Made by a program: the position numbers and the translations under genes
Notes under the pieces: model-generated
Seen by the model: only the letters and a program-made list of their open reading frames with translations
What the model was told of the DNA's origin: nothing
Database searches by the model: none
Assembly (NCBI GenBank): GCA_002705205.1
Contig: PAHP01000006.1
Span: 102,281-166,280 of the forward strand
DNA: 64,000 bases
From: Flavobacteriales bacterium
GTDB taxonomy: Bacteria > Bacteroidota > Bacteroidia > Flavobacteriales > BACL11
Direction: 5' to 3'
Shown: piece by piece, positions 35,730-44,592 of the stretch
How positions within the stretch are numbered: the stretch's first letter is position 1
How the letters are laid out: each line of letters opens with the position of its first letter

Positions 35730-36344
35730 GTGCAAATCATTCAAAAGTATTTTTCTGAGCTATCAGATAATCAAATACAACAATTTATTGCTTTAAAAGA
35801 TCTTTATGAAGATTGGAATACTAAAATTAATGTTATTTCTCGTAATAATATCCATGCACTTTACACTAACCATATTTTGCACTCTTTAGCAATTGCAAAA
35901 TTAATAAGCTTTTCAAAAGGAACCAAGGTACTTGATGTTGGAACTGGAGGAGGCTTCCCTGGAATACCTTTGGCTATACTATTTCCTGAAGTAGAATTCC
36001 TTCTTATTGACAGTATAGGTAAAAAGATAAAGGTAGTAGACAGCATAAGCAATACTCTAGAATTAGCTAATATAAGAACTAGAAACACAAGGGTTGAGAA
36101 TATTAATGAGTCTTTTGACTTTATAGTAAGCCGGGCTGTCACTAATATGACTGAGTTTAATAAATGGGTTAAAGGGAAATTTAATAACAATAATCAGAAT
36201 AGTATTAGTAATGGTGTACTATACCTAAAGGGTGGTGATTTATCTGAGGAATTAAAAGATATCCCACATGTACAATACGATATCTCAGACTTCTTTACTG
36301 AAGATTTTTTTAAAACAAAGAAAATAATCTATATTGAACACTAA
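35730..36344 (+). CDS. rsmG: 16S rRNA (guanine527-N7)-methyltransferase
   Basis: RsmG methylates G527 of 16S rRNA with SAM. The start is GTG at 35730, directly after the sigma factor stop codon; it gives QIIQKYFSELSDNQIQQF, which fits the family's N-terminal helix. The SAM motif LDVGTGGGFPGIPLAI is near residue 69 and the KKIKVVDSI segment near 98. The length of 204 residues is normal. Confidence 0.94.
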   Translation: MQIIQKYFSELSDNQIQQFIALKDLYEDWNTKINVISRNNIHALYTNHILHSLAIAKLISFSKGTKVLDVGTGGGFPGIPLAILFPEVEFLLIDSIGKKIKVVDSISNTLELANIRTRNTRVENINESFDFIVSRAVTNMTEFNKWVKGKFNNNNQNSISNGVLYLKGGDLSEELKDIPHVQYDISDFFTEDFFKTKKIIYIEH

Positions 36345-36356
36345 AAATAAAGATTA

Positions 36357-37124
36357 TTATTTCTTCTCACAAAAGTAGATAACTTCACCCTTAGGAAGAG
36401 CATATCTCTCAACTAAATCAGAGCTAATTTCATTGATAAAATTACTCTCTGTTACTTTAAAACCTGCTAATTCTAGTTTTCTCCCATAATCTAATCCATA
36501 TAAACGAAGATGATCATTTTGCCAATATAATTTCTCTCTAATCTTAGGATCAGTAATTGACTTATCTTCCTCTGTTTTTGGATTATTAGTATCAATAGGT
36601 ACCTGAAAGATCCCCCAGCCACCTTTTTTCATCACTCTATAAAACTCTGTCATTACCTTATGATCATCTTCCACATGCTCTAATACATGGTTGCATATAA
36701 CTACATCATACGTGTTTTCATTAAAAGGAATTTCATGCACATCAAATTTTACATCTGCCCAAGGAGAAATTAAATCACCAGTAGTATAATCTAAATTCTT
36801 CATGCCTTTAAATAGTTTAATAAAACAGTACTCAGGAGCAATATGTAAAAACTTTAAGTTATCTGTAAAAAAATTTGTCTTTTCCCTCATAAAAAGCCAC
36901 ATTAATCTATGGCGCTCTAGACTCATACTGTCAGGAGCAATCGCATTCTTTCTAGAATTCACTCTTCCATAAGGTAATAACTTTCTATAAGTTTTTCCAT
37001 TGATAGGATCTTCAAATTTATCACCTCTTAAAAACAAAGAAAATATTCTTAAAAATAAATGACTCACATGCTGCAGATAATGTCTTGGGATTAATCTTGT
37101 GGCAAGTGATATTATTAATTTCAT
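36357..37124 (-). CDS. SAM-dependent methyltransferase (type 11)
   Basis: A class I methyltransferase with the post-motif DVVICNHVLEHVEDDHKVM near residue 135 and the loop VMKKGGWGIFQVPID near 164. The N-terminal 75 residues are basic and include a KTYRKLLPYGR stretch. The substrate is not known; family members act on small molecules, glycans or lipids. It has its own TATTTTTG box at 37144-37151 and is convergent with rsmG, separated by only 12 bp. Confidence 0.85.
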   Translation of the reverse strand: MKLIISLATRLIPRHYLQHVSHLFLRIFSLFLRGDKFEDPINGKTYRKLLPYGRVNSRKNAIAPDSMSLERHRLMWLFMREKTNFFTDNLKFLHIAPEYCFIKLFKGMKNLDYTTGDLISPWADVKFDVHEIPFNENTYDVVICNHVLEHVEDDHKVMTEFYRVMKKGGWGIFQVPIDTNNPKTEEDKSITDPKIREKLYWQNDHLRLYGLDYGRKLELAGFKVTESNFINEISSDLVERYALPKGEVIYFCEKK

Positions 37125-37143
37125 CAGTTGGTATTTAGGTTTC

Positions 37144-37151
37144 CAAAAATA
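37144..37151 (-). promoter_or_regulatory. -7 promoter box TATTTTTG
   Basis: The minus strand reads TATTTTTG, fitting TAnnTTTG, 19 nt before the methyltransferase start at 37124. Confidence 0.45.
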
Positions 37152-37168
37152 AGAAAAGGAAACTATTG

Positions 37169-37471
37169 CTAGTCTTTAAACTGCTTAAATCCTAAACGAA
37201 AAAGCATCTTCTTTTCAAATTGCCAGAAGAATTTGAATTGACCAAATACAGCACCAACAATTAAAATTAATACTTGATAAGCAGGGAAAATTAGAATTAA
37301 TTTAAGGGGTTGATATATCCACGGAGAAAGATTTTCTTTCCTTAGACCAACAAAATCTAATATTGGAGCAGAAACATATAAAGACAATGATCCTGTAATA
37401 CCAAATACAACAAATATAATAATCAACTGTAAATTAGATTTTATCCCCCACTTTTCTTTTATCTTTTTCAT
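37169..37471 (-). CDS. Small two-helix membrane protein, DUF6787-like
   Basis: The 100-residue protein has membrane segments at about 14-38 and 50-73, with a KEKWGIKSNLQL start and an FGQFKFFWQFEKKMLFRLGF end. This matches my recollection of the Bacteroidetes family DUF6787. It overlaps the MFS gene by 1 nt and is the last gene of the xerD operon. Function unknown. Confidence 0.75.
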   Translation of the reverse strand: MKKIKEKWGIKSNLQLIIIFVVFGITGSLSLYVSAPILDFVGLRKENLSPWIYQPLKLILIFPAYQVLILIVGAVFGQFKFFWQFEKKMLFRLGFKQFKD

Positions 37472-38652
37472 TATACAAAAGTAGATTTATTATCTAATCT
37501 GATAAGCTTAATAGCAGATAAAATTGAAAAAAAACCAACAATAATTGATAATGCATAGAAAGTATAGCTTAAAGAATGATTATCAGCTAAATAACCAAAA
37601 AAAGGAGCAGAAACAACAAAAGAAATACGAATAATAAAACTCCTAATTGAGAGTACCGTTGCTCTTTTATCGGATGTAGTGTTTACATTAATTGCATTTC
37701 TCAAAATAGGAGTGACGACGCCTCTTAGTAAATAAATAAACAATACAAATAGCAAGCCAATTACTGATGAGTTTATTCCCAATAAAAGGAATGAAAAAAC
37801 CATTGCTAATGACAGAAATATTAGTAATTTTTTATTCCCCCCCCTGTCAAGCCTATACGAATTAAATGAAGTAATTCCTGCTGAAAAATTGAGTCCAGCC
37901 CAAAGTACTCCAAAATAAGCTAACGGAATATTAATCTGCTTAAAGAAGGGCTGTGCAAACCATGCCATTGACAGAGTTGCAATACCCATTGCTGAAGAAT
38001 AAATAATTAACCATCTCAGCTTCATATTATCTACTAAAGCAAAATTTACGACATCAAATATTGCTTTAAATGACCTGCCTAATTTATTGTCTGCATGGAT
38101 TTTTGGCTCTACCAAACTAAATGCAATAGGGATACTTAAAAATAAAATTGCAGTTTGGACATAGACAGGTAAATAAATAGAACTTACTGCTAATAAACCT
38201 CCAAGTATACCCGCTAAGGCCTCAGAGAAATTACCAATCGCATAATTTCTCCCTTCAATTTTGGTGTAAGATTCTTCATCTTCTGTTTCTAATAATGTGT
38301 CATAAATTATTGCACTATCACTACCTGACATTAAACTACCACCAATACCTACTAAGATCTCAGCAATAGCAAAAGCATAAAACCCTCCGTAAAATGAAAA
38401 GATTAAATACCCCATAAAGCAGAAAATAGTAGAAAGTATAATGGTTTTTCTTCTTCCAAATACATCAGCAATATATCCAGAAGGAATTTCAAAAAGAGCT
38501 ACTGATAATGAATATATCGCTTGTAAGAGCATTACTTGAGTTAATGATAAACCATGCTCCTGAAAGAACAACACAATAATTGGCATTGATACCATAAACC
38601 ATAGCACCCCCTTAAGAAGGTACATTTTAAATATATTATGTTTTAATTGCAT
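37471..38652 (-). CDS. MFS transporter
   Basis: A major facilitator with 12 predicted helices in 393 residues. The loop between helices 2 and 3 carries the MFS motif GYIADVFGRRKTIILST near residue 58, and helix 1 is preceded by MYLLKGVLWFM. The substrate cannot be told from sequence. It overlaps xerD by 1 nt upstream and the DUF6787-like gene by 1 nt downstream, so all three are one operon. Confidence 0.88.
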   Translation of the reverse strand: MQLKHNIFKMYLLKGVLWFMVSMPIIVLFFQEHGLSLTQVMLLQAIYSLSVALFEIPSGYIADVFGRRKTIILSTIFCFMGYLIFSFYGGFYAFAIAEILVGIGGSLMSGSDSAIIYDTLLETEDEESYTKIEGRNYAIGNFSEALAGILGGLLAVSSIYLPVYVQTAILFLSIPIAFSLVEPKIHADNKLGRSFKAIFDVVNFALVDNMKLRWLIIYSSAMGIATLSMAWFAQPFFKQINIPLAYFGVLWAGLNFSAGITSFNSYRLDRGGNKKLLIFLSLAMVFSFLLLGINSSVIGLLFVLFIYLLRGVVTPILRNAINVNTTSDKRATVLSIRSFIIRISFVVSAPFFGYLADNHSLSYTFYALSIIVGFFSILSAIKLIRLDNKSTFV

Positions 38653-39545
38653 TAACTTCTCGGATGAAACTGTATGATATTACTTCTTAAGTAGTCTTTA
38701 TCAAGATGAGTGTAAATTTCAGTAGTAGTAATACTCTCGTGTCCTAGCATTTCTTGTACAGCACGCAAATCAGCCCCCCCTTCAATAAGGTGTGTCGCAA
38801 AAGAATGCCTAAAAGTATGAGGACTGATTTTCTTTCTCATACCAATTTTTTCTGCTAATTTCTGTATTATAAGAAATATCATTACTCTAGTAAGCTTGGC
38901 GCCTCTATTATTCAAAAACACAAAATCTTCATGTCCTTTTTTTATATCTTGATGACTCCTCACTTCATTAATATAAGTTTTTAAGCATTTAAGCGCCTTA
39001 CCTCCAATAGGAGCCAATCGCTCTTTATCACCCTTACCGATTACCTTTAAATAACCTTTGTTAAAATGAATGTTAGAGAGCTGCAGATTTACAAGCTCAC
39101 TTACCCTAAGACCACAACTATATAAACTCTCTAATATAGCACGATTTCGTTCACCTTGATTTGAGCTTAAATCGATAGCTGAAATGAGCTTATCAATCTC
39201 AATTAATGATAGTGTATCAGGTAGTTTTAATCCGATCTTTGGACTCTCAATAAGTTCTGTTGGATTATATTCCATATAGTCCTCAATTATTAGATACTTA
39301 TAAAACGCCTTTATACTTGAAATAATACGAGCTTGTGAACGAGCAGATATATCTTCCTTCTTTAATGTTATTAAAAATTCACTAATATTTTCTCTAGTAA
39401 TTTTTAGCTCAGATAAATTTGATTGAATACAGTAATTTGCAAACTTACTAACATCACTAATATATGCTTGCACCGAATTATTTGATAGTGATCGCTCTAT
39501 CTGTAAATAAGATTTAAAATCTTTTATGGATGTTTCCCAACTCAT
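38652..39545 (-). CDS. xerD: Tyrosine recombinase XerD
   Basis: A chromosome dimer resolution recombinase acting at dif. All catalytic residues are present: R147 (CGLRVSEL), K171 (GKGDKE), H243 and R246 (HTFRHSFATH), H269 (LGHESI) and the nucleophile Y278 (EIYTH). Residues 1-90 form the core-binding SAM-like domain. Length 297 and stand-alone operon with an MFS gene support a housekeeping XerD rather than a mobile integrase. No neighbouring integration module is seen. Confidence 0.93.
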   Translation of the reverse strand: MSWETSIKDFKSYLQIERSLSNNSVQAYISDVSKFANYCIQSNLSELKITRENISEFLITLKKEDISARSQARIISSIKAFYKYLIIEDYMEYNPTELIESPKIGLKLPDTLSLIEIDKLISAIDLSSNQGERNRAILESLYSCGLRVSELVNLQLSNIHFNKGYLKVIGKGDKERLAPIGGKALKCLKTYINEVRSHQDIKKGHEDFVFLNNRGAKLTRVMIFLIIQKLAEKIGMRKKISPHTFRHSFATHLIEGGADLRAVQEMLGHESITTTEIYTHLDKDYLRSNIIQFHPRS

Positions 39546-39550
39546 TTATG

Positions 39551-39558
39551 TAGATTTG
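39551..39558 (+). promoter_or_regulatory. -7 promoter box TAGATTTG of aroQ
   Basis: TAGATTTG fits TAnnTTTG and ends 5 nt before the aroQ ATG at 39564. The predicted transcript would have hardly any leader. I see no good -33 TTG. Confidence 0.45.
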
Positions 39559-39563
39559 CTCTT

Positions 39564-39977
39564 ATGAAGGTAATAATTATTAATGGCCCAAATTTAAACT
39601 TATTAGGTAAAAGAGAAGAAGCTATTTATGGTAATATTCCTTTTGAAGAATATTTAAATGGATTACGTTCTGAATTAAAACATCTTCAGATTGATTACTA
39701 TCAAAACAATATAGAAGGGGATCTTATTAATAAACTACAAGAAGTAGGCTTTACCTATGATGCTATTTTACTTAATGCGGGAGGCTATACTCATACTTCA
39801 GTAGCTATAGCTGACTGCGTAAAAGCAATAGATACCCCAGTAACAGAAATACATATCTCAAATATATATGCTAGAGAAAATTTTAGACAAAAATCTCTTC
39901 TATCTAAAAATTGCAAAGCAGTTATTTGCGGTTTAGGATTGGATTCTTATAAAGCCGCTTTATTAACACTAAAATGA
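39564..39977 (+). CDS. aroQ: 3-dehydroquinate dehydratase, type II
   Basis: This enzyme removes water from 3-dehydroquinate in the shikimate pathway. The N-terminal NGPNLNLLGKREEAIYG holds the catalytic tyrosine near residue 22 and arginine near 17; LNAGGYTHTS near 72 and EIHISNIYARENFR near 98 (catalytic histidine) complete the site. The length of 137 residues is slightly short but normal. It overlaps the following lipoprotein gene (ATGA). Confidence 0.95.
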   Translation: MKVIIINGPNLNLLGKREEAIYGNIPFEEYLNGLRSELKHLQIDYYQNNIEGDLINKLQEVGFTYDAILLNAGGYTHTSVAIADCVKAIDTPVTEIHISNIYARENFRQKSLLSKNCKAVICGLGLDSYKAALLTLK

Positions 39978-40417
39978 AAAAACTACTACTTATATTACTT
40001 TGCTTGCCACTTCTCTTTACAACTTGTAAGAAAGAGGTGGAAGAACCGAATAATGTAAATAGTAATACAGAAAACAATAATATATCATCCATGTTTGCTG
40101 ATATTAAAGGCGATTGGGAAGGATACATTACATATAGCTGGAATGATAGTGTAAGCGTAGGAGATTGGTATGCTAATATATCTTCAGATGGACCCAATTT
40201 AATTATTGATGGATATTTTGTGTTTAACCTTACAGAAGTACTTGTTAGTTTTAGTGGAGACATAGATGATGCAGGGGGATATCCATCAATTAATGCTACA
40301 ACACAGTCTGGAGGAGATTTTTCTGGATTAATAGACATAGAAGAGAGTAGTGGAAGTGGAACTTGGACTCATCCACCAACTATGGAAGGAATATGGATTG
40401 GAAGTAAATCAAAATAA
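39974..40417 (+). CDS. Small lipoprotein of unknown function
   Basis: A lipoprotein signal (LCLPLLFTTC, cysteine at 17) is followed by an acidic linker and a beta-rich part with GDWEGYITYSWNDSVSVGDW near 49, GGDFSGLIDI near 117 and an SGSGTWTHPPTMEGIWIGS end. This looks like a small lipocalin-like or beta-barrel fold, but no family is recognised. It is coupled to aroQ by a 4-nt overlap. Confidence 0.65.
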   Translation: MKKLLLILLCLPLLFTTCKKEVEEPNNVNSNTENNNISSMFADIKGDWEGYITYSWNDSVSVGDWYANISSDGPNLIIDGYFVFNLTEVLVSFSGDIDDAGGYPSINATTQSGGDFSGLIDIEESSGSGTWTHPPTMEGIWIGSKSK

Positions 40418-40471
40418 CAAAAAAGTAGAGAAAAGAATAGTTATAGAAAAATAAACTATTTTATAAAATAG

Positions 40472-41167
40472 ATGTCTGTTTTCAAGTTCAAAAAATTTAA
40501 CATTATTCAAGAAAAATCAGCTATGAAAGTTGGTACTGACGCCGTACTGCTAGCAAGCTGGGTGTCTTGTAACAACTTAACAAATATTTTAGATATTGGC
40601 TGTGGTACAGGATTAATAAGCCTAATGCTTGCTCAAAGAAATACCAAAAGTAATATAATTGGAATAGAGATTGATAAAATAGCTAGCAAGGAGGCAAAAT
40701 TAAATATTACTAATTCTGATTGGAAAGAAAGAATAGAAATCAAAAATATATCATTACAAAATTTTAATTCTAAAAAAAAATTTGATCTCATAATAAGTAA
40801 TCCTCCTTTTTTCGCTCAAAATAAATCAAATAATAGAAGAGATGTTGCAAGACACACCAACAAACTATCGTATAAAGAATTAATACAAAGTACTATTAAG
40901 CTACTTGAAGAGAAAGGAACATTCTCTGTAATAATACCGAAAGATTCAGAAGAATATTTTTGCAAAATTGCTGTGTCTAACAAACTACATATCAACAAAA
41001 AATGCTATATAAAAGGAAATGAGAGGTCAACAATAAAAAGAGTTATGCTTGAACTCTCTTTTATTAAATTAAAACTAATAATAGAACAACTTACTATTGA
41101 AAAATCAAGACATGAATATACTAAAAAGTATATTGATTTATGTAGGGACTTCTATTTAAAGATGTAA
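40472..41167 (+). CDS. trmN6: tRNA1(Val) (adenine(37)-N6)-methyltransferase
   Basis: The SAM motif DIGCGTG lies at residues 41-47 and the N6-adenine catalytic NPPFF at 110-114. MKVGTDAVLLASW near 18-30 is the family's start. The length of 231 residues is normal. It modifies A37 of tRNA-Val, next to the anticodon. It stands alone. The reading frame has no obvious alternative start. Confidence 0.9.
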   Translation: MSVFKFKKFNIIQEKSAMKVGTDAVLLASWVSCNNLTNILDIGCGTGLISLMLAQRNTKSNIIGIEIDKIASKEAKLNITNSDWKERIEIKNISLQNFNSKKKFDLIISNPPFFAQNKSNNRRDVARHTNKLSYKELIQSTIKLLEEKGTFSVIIPKDSEEYFCKIAVSNKLHINKKCYIKGNERSTIKRVMLELSFIKLKLIIEQLTIEKSRHEYTKKYIDLCRDFYLKM

Positions 41168-41187
41168 TTCTCTTTTAAATAAATTAG

Positions 41188-42210
41188 CTATAAATCAGAG
41201 AAAATATTTATTCCTTTTAATTTATTTCTTACCAAAATAGATTTTTCCATTTTGCCTACTAATTTATTCTTTTGAGTAATTTTATGGCGCTTAGCAATCA
41301 ACTTTGGTATAGCAAAATAAAAAGAAAAATGTGCTTTCATGACTGAAAGCAAATGACTAATGCCCTTTTTCTTAGATAAGAATGTAATAGCTGCAATTCC
41401 ATCTAAAAATAACCTAATAGGAATAATAAAAAATAAATAGTAGGCAGGTAAATTCTTAAATAACATGTAAAGATTATTCCTAAAATTCAGATATGTTTTA
41501 AGAGTAGATCCAGAATTAAGAGTGCCGCCACCTACATGATAAACAATAGATTTTGGTTCAACCATAATTTTAAAACCATTATTCTTCATTCTCCAGCAAA
41601 GGTCAATCTCCTCTTGGTGAGCAAAAAAGCTAGCATCAAATCCACCAACCCCCCAGAAAGCATCAGACCGCAAGAAGAGACAAGCTCCTGTTGCCCAAAA
41701 CACTTCTTTCAGGTCATTGTACTGCCCTTTATCTTCTTCTAAGTGATCAAATATTCTTCCCCTACAAAAAGGATAACCTAAATTATCAATATAGCCACCA
41801 CTAGCACCTGCATATTCAAACCTTTCACGATTATTATAATCCATTATTTTTGGCTGACAAGCAGCAATATTCTTATCTCCATCCATTAAACTGATAATTG
41901 GAGAAAGCCAAGCTGGAGCTACTTCCAGATCAGAATTAACAAGAACATAGTACTTAGCATGAATATGAGTCAACGCTTTATTATAACCACCTGCAAAACC
42001 CAAGTTTTCATTATTTTCAATTATTCTAACAGACGGAAACTCTTTTTTTATAAGAAAAAGAGAGTTATCATCTGATCCATTATCAGCTAAAAAAACAGTA
42101 GCATCATTACTATATTCTACCAAAGTAGGTAAGAATTTCTGTAGCCATTCTTTTCCATTCCAATTAAGAATTACAACAGCAATTTTTATTTTTCTCTTTT
42201 GTGTTTCCAT
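41188..42210 (-). CDS. Family 2 glycosyltransferase (rhamnosyltransferase-like)
   Basis: The GT-A domain has VVILNWNGKEWLQKFLPTL near residue 12, LADNGSDDNS near 41, and a VNSDLEV metal motif near 110. WATGACLFLRSDAFWGVGGFD near 167 and HQEEIDLCWRMKNNGFKIM near 193 are characteristic of the subfamily. The C-terminal 100 residues include one or two amphipathic or membrane helices. It overlaps the lipid A acyltransferase-like gene by 25 nt, and both may work on lipopolysaccharide. Confidence 0.88.
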   Translation of the reverse strand: METQKRKIKIAVVILNWNGKEWLQKFLPTLVEYSNDATVFLADNGSDDNSLFLIKKEFPSVRIIENNENLGFAGGYNKALTHIHAKYYVLVNSDLEVAPAWLSPIISLMDGDKNIAACQPKIMDYNNRERFEYAGASGGYIDNLGYPFCRGRIFDHLEEDKGQYNDLKEVFWATGACLFLRSDAFWGVGGFDASFFAHQEEIDLCWRMKNNGFKIMVEPKSIVYHVGGGTLNSGSTLKTYLNFRNNLYMLFKNLPAYYLFFIIPIRLFLDGIAAITFLSKKKGISHLLSVMKAHFSFYFAIPKLIAKRHKITQKNKLVGKMEKSILVRNKLKGINIFSDL

Positions 42211-43049
42211 CTTTTATGTGACCATAACCAATATTCTGGTTGATTTATTATATCCTGCTCTAATCTTTTTGTGAAATCTTCTGTTATTTTCCCATATGGC
42301 TGTTCAGTAGGCTGATCAGTAATCAACGAATACTCTGCTTCATAATAACCTCTCTTCACTTTACTAATACTTACATATACTACTGGCCAATTATATTCTT
42401 TAGAATATTTCTCTACACCAAATAAGACTGCTGTATCTTGCTTTAAGAAACTCATCCAATAAGCTCTTTTAGGATTTGATGGATTTTGATCCGAACCAAA
42501 AACAATAGCTTTTACTTCATTTCCTGAATCAAAAGATTTCTTAGCTTGTTTCATTGACACTAAATGCATTCCATACTTTGATCGTGAAGTGTAAACCTTT
42601 TGGTTTAGAAACTTATCAGAAAGAGGCTTGTATATTCCTACACACTTATGATTAGAGTACATAGAAAAAGCCTGTGCGCAAATTTCCCAGTTATTATAAT
42701 GACCTCCAACAAAAATAATACTTTTACCTTTATCTGAGAAATAATTACTAAACTCAGGGTTTTTAATAATTAATCTTTTTCTAATTTCTTTCTCTGATAT
42801 AGTAAACCCTTTTACACCTTCCATTATAATATCACAAAGGTGTCTATAAAAATTACTCATTATAATACTCAATTCTTTTTCACTCTTATCTGGAAATGAT
42901 CTTTTTAGATTCCCAAAAACTATCTTCTTTCTATAACCAATTATTCTATACAACACTAAGAATAAAAGATCAGAGATAAAATACAAAATAGTGTAGGGTA
43001 GTACAGATATGGGAAGAAGTAAGATATAGTAAAAAATCTTTGTAATCAT
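42186..43049 (-). CDS. Lipid A biosynthesis (lauroyl/myristoyl) acyltransferase-like
   Basis: A 287-residue inner-membrane acyltransferase of the LpxL/HtrB type, which adds a secondary acyl chain to lipid A. An N-terminal membrane segment (about 8-32) is followed by the HYNNWEI catalytic motif (HX4E-like) near residue 118, a FGSDQNPSNPKRAYWMSFL segment near 183, and EYWLWSHKRWKHKRE at the end, where WxHxRWK is a family mark. A TAAATTTG box ends 5 nt before the start. Confidence 0.9.
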   Translation of the reverse strand: MITKIFYYILLLPISVLPYTILYFISDLLFLVLYRIIGYRKKIVFGNLKRSFPDKSEKELSIIMSNFYRHLCDIIMEGVKGFTISEKEIRKRLIIKNPEFSNYFSDKGKSIIFVGGHYNNWEICAQAFSMYSNHKCVGIYKPLSDKFLNQKVYTSRSKYGMHLVSMKQAKKSFDSGNEVKAIVFGSDQNPSNPKRAYWMSFLKQDTAVLFGVEKYSKEYNWPVVYVSISKVKRGYYEAEYSLITDQPTEQPYGKITEDFTKRLEQDIINQPEYWLWSHKRWKHKREK

Positions 43050-43054
43050 TTGTG

Positions 43055-43062
43055 CAAATTTA
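43055..43062 (-). promoter_or_regulatory. -7 promoter box TAAATTTG
   Basis: The minus strand reads TAAATTTG, fitting TAnnTTTG, ending 5 nt before the acyltransferase ATG at 43049. Confidence 0.45.
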
Positions 43063-43077
43063 TCAATTAGTTTTAAT

Positions 43078-43085
43078 TACGTTTG
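43078..43085 (+). promoter_or_regulatory. -7 promoter box TACGTTTG
   Basis: TACGTTTG fits TAnnTTTG and lies 16 nt before the ATG at 43102, divergent from the acyltransferase promoter. Confidence 0.45.
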
Positions 43086-43101
43086 TATAAAAATTAAGGA
43101 T

Positions 43102-44145
43102 ATGAAAACTAACATCTTAACTCTATTTTTAGCATTATCATTTATATCAAATGCACAAATAACAACTGATATTGATGATACGATATTTGAGCAGCATTTA
43201 ATTAATTTAGGGTATGATACAGGAAATCCTAATGGGTGGGTTTTCACTGACAATATTTCTGATATTGACACTCTTATAATAAGTGGATACCCTAATTTTG
43301 AGATTCAAGATTTAAGTGGTATAGAATATTTCTCCAGTTTACAGTATCTTGATTGTTCTGAAAATAATATTGATTCACTTAATCTAAATCAAAACACCAC
43401 TTTAACACATTTAATTTGTTCAAATAATATAATTGATGAGTTAATTATTGATAACCTTCTTGGTTTATACATTTTAGACTGTTCCTTTAATCTTCTTAAT
43501 GATATTAACTTATTAGGCAATGCATCACTCACTACATTAATATGCTTTGAAAACACTCTTAACACACTCGTATTGTCAAATAATCAGCAGTTAGGGTATT
43601 TAGATTGTGGTGTAAATAATATTACAAATCTTGACCTGTCAACAATGGACTTAACTACTCTAAACTGTCAGAATAACGCTTTAAATGACATTAACTTGAG
43701 TGGTAATACTTCCTTGAAATGGTTAAATTGTTATAATAACGATTTACAGTCTATAAATCTAAGTGATAATATAAACTTAGAGAATCTATTTATTGGCAAT
43801 GTAAGCTCGCAACCATCAAACTACTCTAATAACCTATCTACTTTAGATATTAGTTCAAATTGTATTATCTCTAATCTTAACTGCAAAAACTTACCTAGCC
43901 TAAGCTGTATAGAAGTGTGTGATACTACAACTGCAAATTTTTGGGATCCTCAATTAAGAGACCCTCAACACTACTTTAGTCTAGATTGCAACTACAATGT
44001 AGTAAATGATATTTCTTTTATTAATGATGAGCTTACCTCATTAAAAGATATTTATGGGAGGGAGGTTAATAAAAACTATAAAGGAATTGTATTCTATATC
44101 TACAAAAGTGGTAATGTTGAAAAACGAGTAAAATTAGACAAATAG
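43102..44145 (+). CDS. Secreted leucine-rich-repeat protein with short C-terminal tag
   Basis: A signal peptide (residues 1-18, ending SNAQ) leads into about eight repeats of roughly 20 residues of the form LxxLDCSxNNIxxLxLxxNxxL, the compact LRR pattern common in secreted Bacteroidetes proteins. The region from 265 on is different and ends in a 34-residue tag (LKDIYGREV ... FYIYKSGNVEKRVKLDK) shared with the proteins ending at 20842 and 58685. LRR surface proteins often bind proteins or host and algal glycans; the ligand is unknown. It has its own promoter and is probably surface-exposed. Confidence 0.82.
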   Translation: MKTNILTLFLALSFISNAQITTDIDDTIFEQHLINLGYDTGNPNGWVFTDNISDIDTLIISGYPNFEIQDLSGIEYFSSLQYLDCSENNIDSLNLNQNTTLTHLICSNNIIDELIIDNLLGLYILDCSFNLLNDINLLGNASLTTLICFENTLNTLVLSNNQQLGYLDCGVNNITNLDLSTMDLTTLNCQNNALNDINLSGNTSLKWLNCYNNDLQSINLSDNINLENLFIGNVSSQPSNYSNNLSTLDISSNCIISNLNCKNLPSLSCIEVCDTTTANFWDPQLRDPQHYFSLDCNYNVVNDISFINDELTSLKDIYGREVNKNYKGIVFYIYKSGNVEKRVKLDK

Positions 44146-44225
44146 CTCATAATTAGCTTTATATAAGCTTATCAACTTCATTTTAAAATAAATATTAAAG
44201 AACACTTCTGAAATAAAAATATTTC

Positions 44226-44233
44226 TATTTTTG
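44226..44233 (+). promoter_or_regulatory. -7 promoter box TATTTTTG of tRNA-Ser
   Basis: TATTTTTG fits TAnnTTTG, 13 nt before the tRNA 5' end at 44247. The stretch 44146-44246 holds nothing else that I can identify. Confidence 0.45.
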
Positions 44234-44246
44234 CAGTCCTATATTC

Positions 44247-44331
44247 GGAGAGATGGCAGAGTGGTCGAATGCGGTGGTCTTGAAAACCATTGTACAGCAA
44301 TGTACCGGGGGTTCGAATCCCTCTCTCTCCG
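44247..44331 (+). tRNA. tRNA-Ser (anticodon UGA)
   Basis: An 85-nt type II tRNA: acceptor stem GGAGAGA/TCTCTCC with discriminator G, anticodon loop CTTGAAA with anticodon TGA, a variable arm of the long serine type, and T-arm GGGGG-TTCGAAT-CCCTC. The CCA end is not encoded. Confidence 0.95.
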
Positions 44332-44332
44332 C

Positions 44333-44363
44333 AAAACCCAAACATAATTGTTTGGGTTTTTTT
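44333..44363 (+). terminator. Terminator after tRNA-Ser
   Basis: A perfect 12-bp stem (AAAACCCAAACA with TGTTTGGGTTTT) and TAAT loop followed by more T residues, 2 nt after the tRNA. Confidence 0.85.
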
Positions 44364-44415
44364 AATACTTTTTTCTTTATTTTCTAAATTATATAAGTTA
44401 AATACTATGAAATAA

Positions 44416-44443
44416 AAAAGCTTACCCTGAAGAGTAAGCTTTT
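44416..44443 (-). terminator. Terminator after tRNA-Arg
   Basis: A 10-bp stem (AAAAGCTTAC with GTAAGCTTTT) and 8-nt loop. Read on the minus strand it ends in a T run, right after the tRNA-Arg 3' end. Confidence 0.75.
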
Positions 44444-44451
44444 AAAATAAG

Positions 44452-44525
44452 TGATCGAGACAGGATTCGAACCTGTGACCGTCTGCTTAGAAGGCAGATG
44501 CTCTATCCAGCTGAGCTACTCGACC
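44452..44525 (-). tRNA. tRNA-Arg (anticodon UCU)
   Basis: A 74-nt tRNA on the minus strand: acceptor GGTCGAG/CTCGATC (one G-T pair) with discriminator A, anticodon loop CTTCTAA with anticodon TCT in a CTGC stem region, and T-arm with GGTTCGAATCC. It is convergent with tRNA-Ser. Confidence 0.95.
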
Positions 44526-44592
44526 ATTATAAATTTGGATGCAAACTTAAAACTTTTTGACTTCTAAAAAACAAAAAATAAAAAATAAAAAT

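Noticed and set aside
38652..39545. Tyrosine recombinase as sign of an integrated element
   Set aside because: Length, full catalytic set and an operon with ordinary genes fit housekeeping XerD; there is no attachment-site repeat or phage gene nearby.
43300..43900. Repeating pattern that could be taken for a tandem DNA repeat
   Set aside because: The periodicity is at the protein level (leucine-rich repeats); the DNA units differ too much to be a tandem repeat or CRISPR array.
44247..44525. Convergent tRNA pair as a possible integration hot spot
   Set aside because: Both tRNAs are intact, each is followed by its own terminator, and no partial tRNA copy or integrase lies close by.
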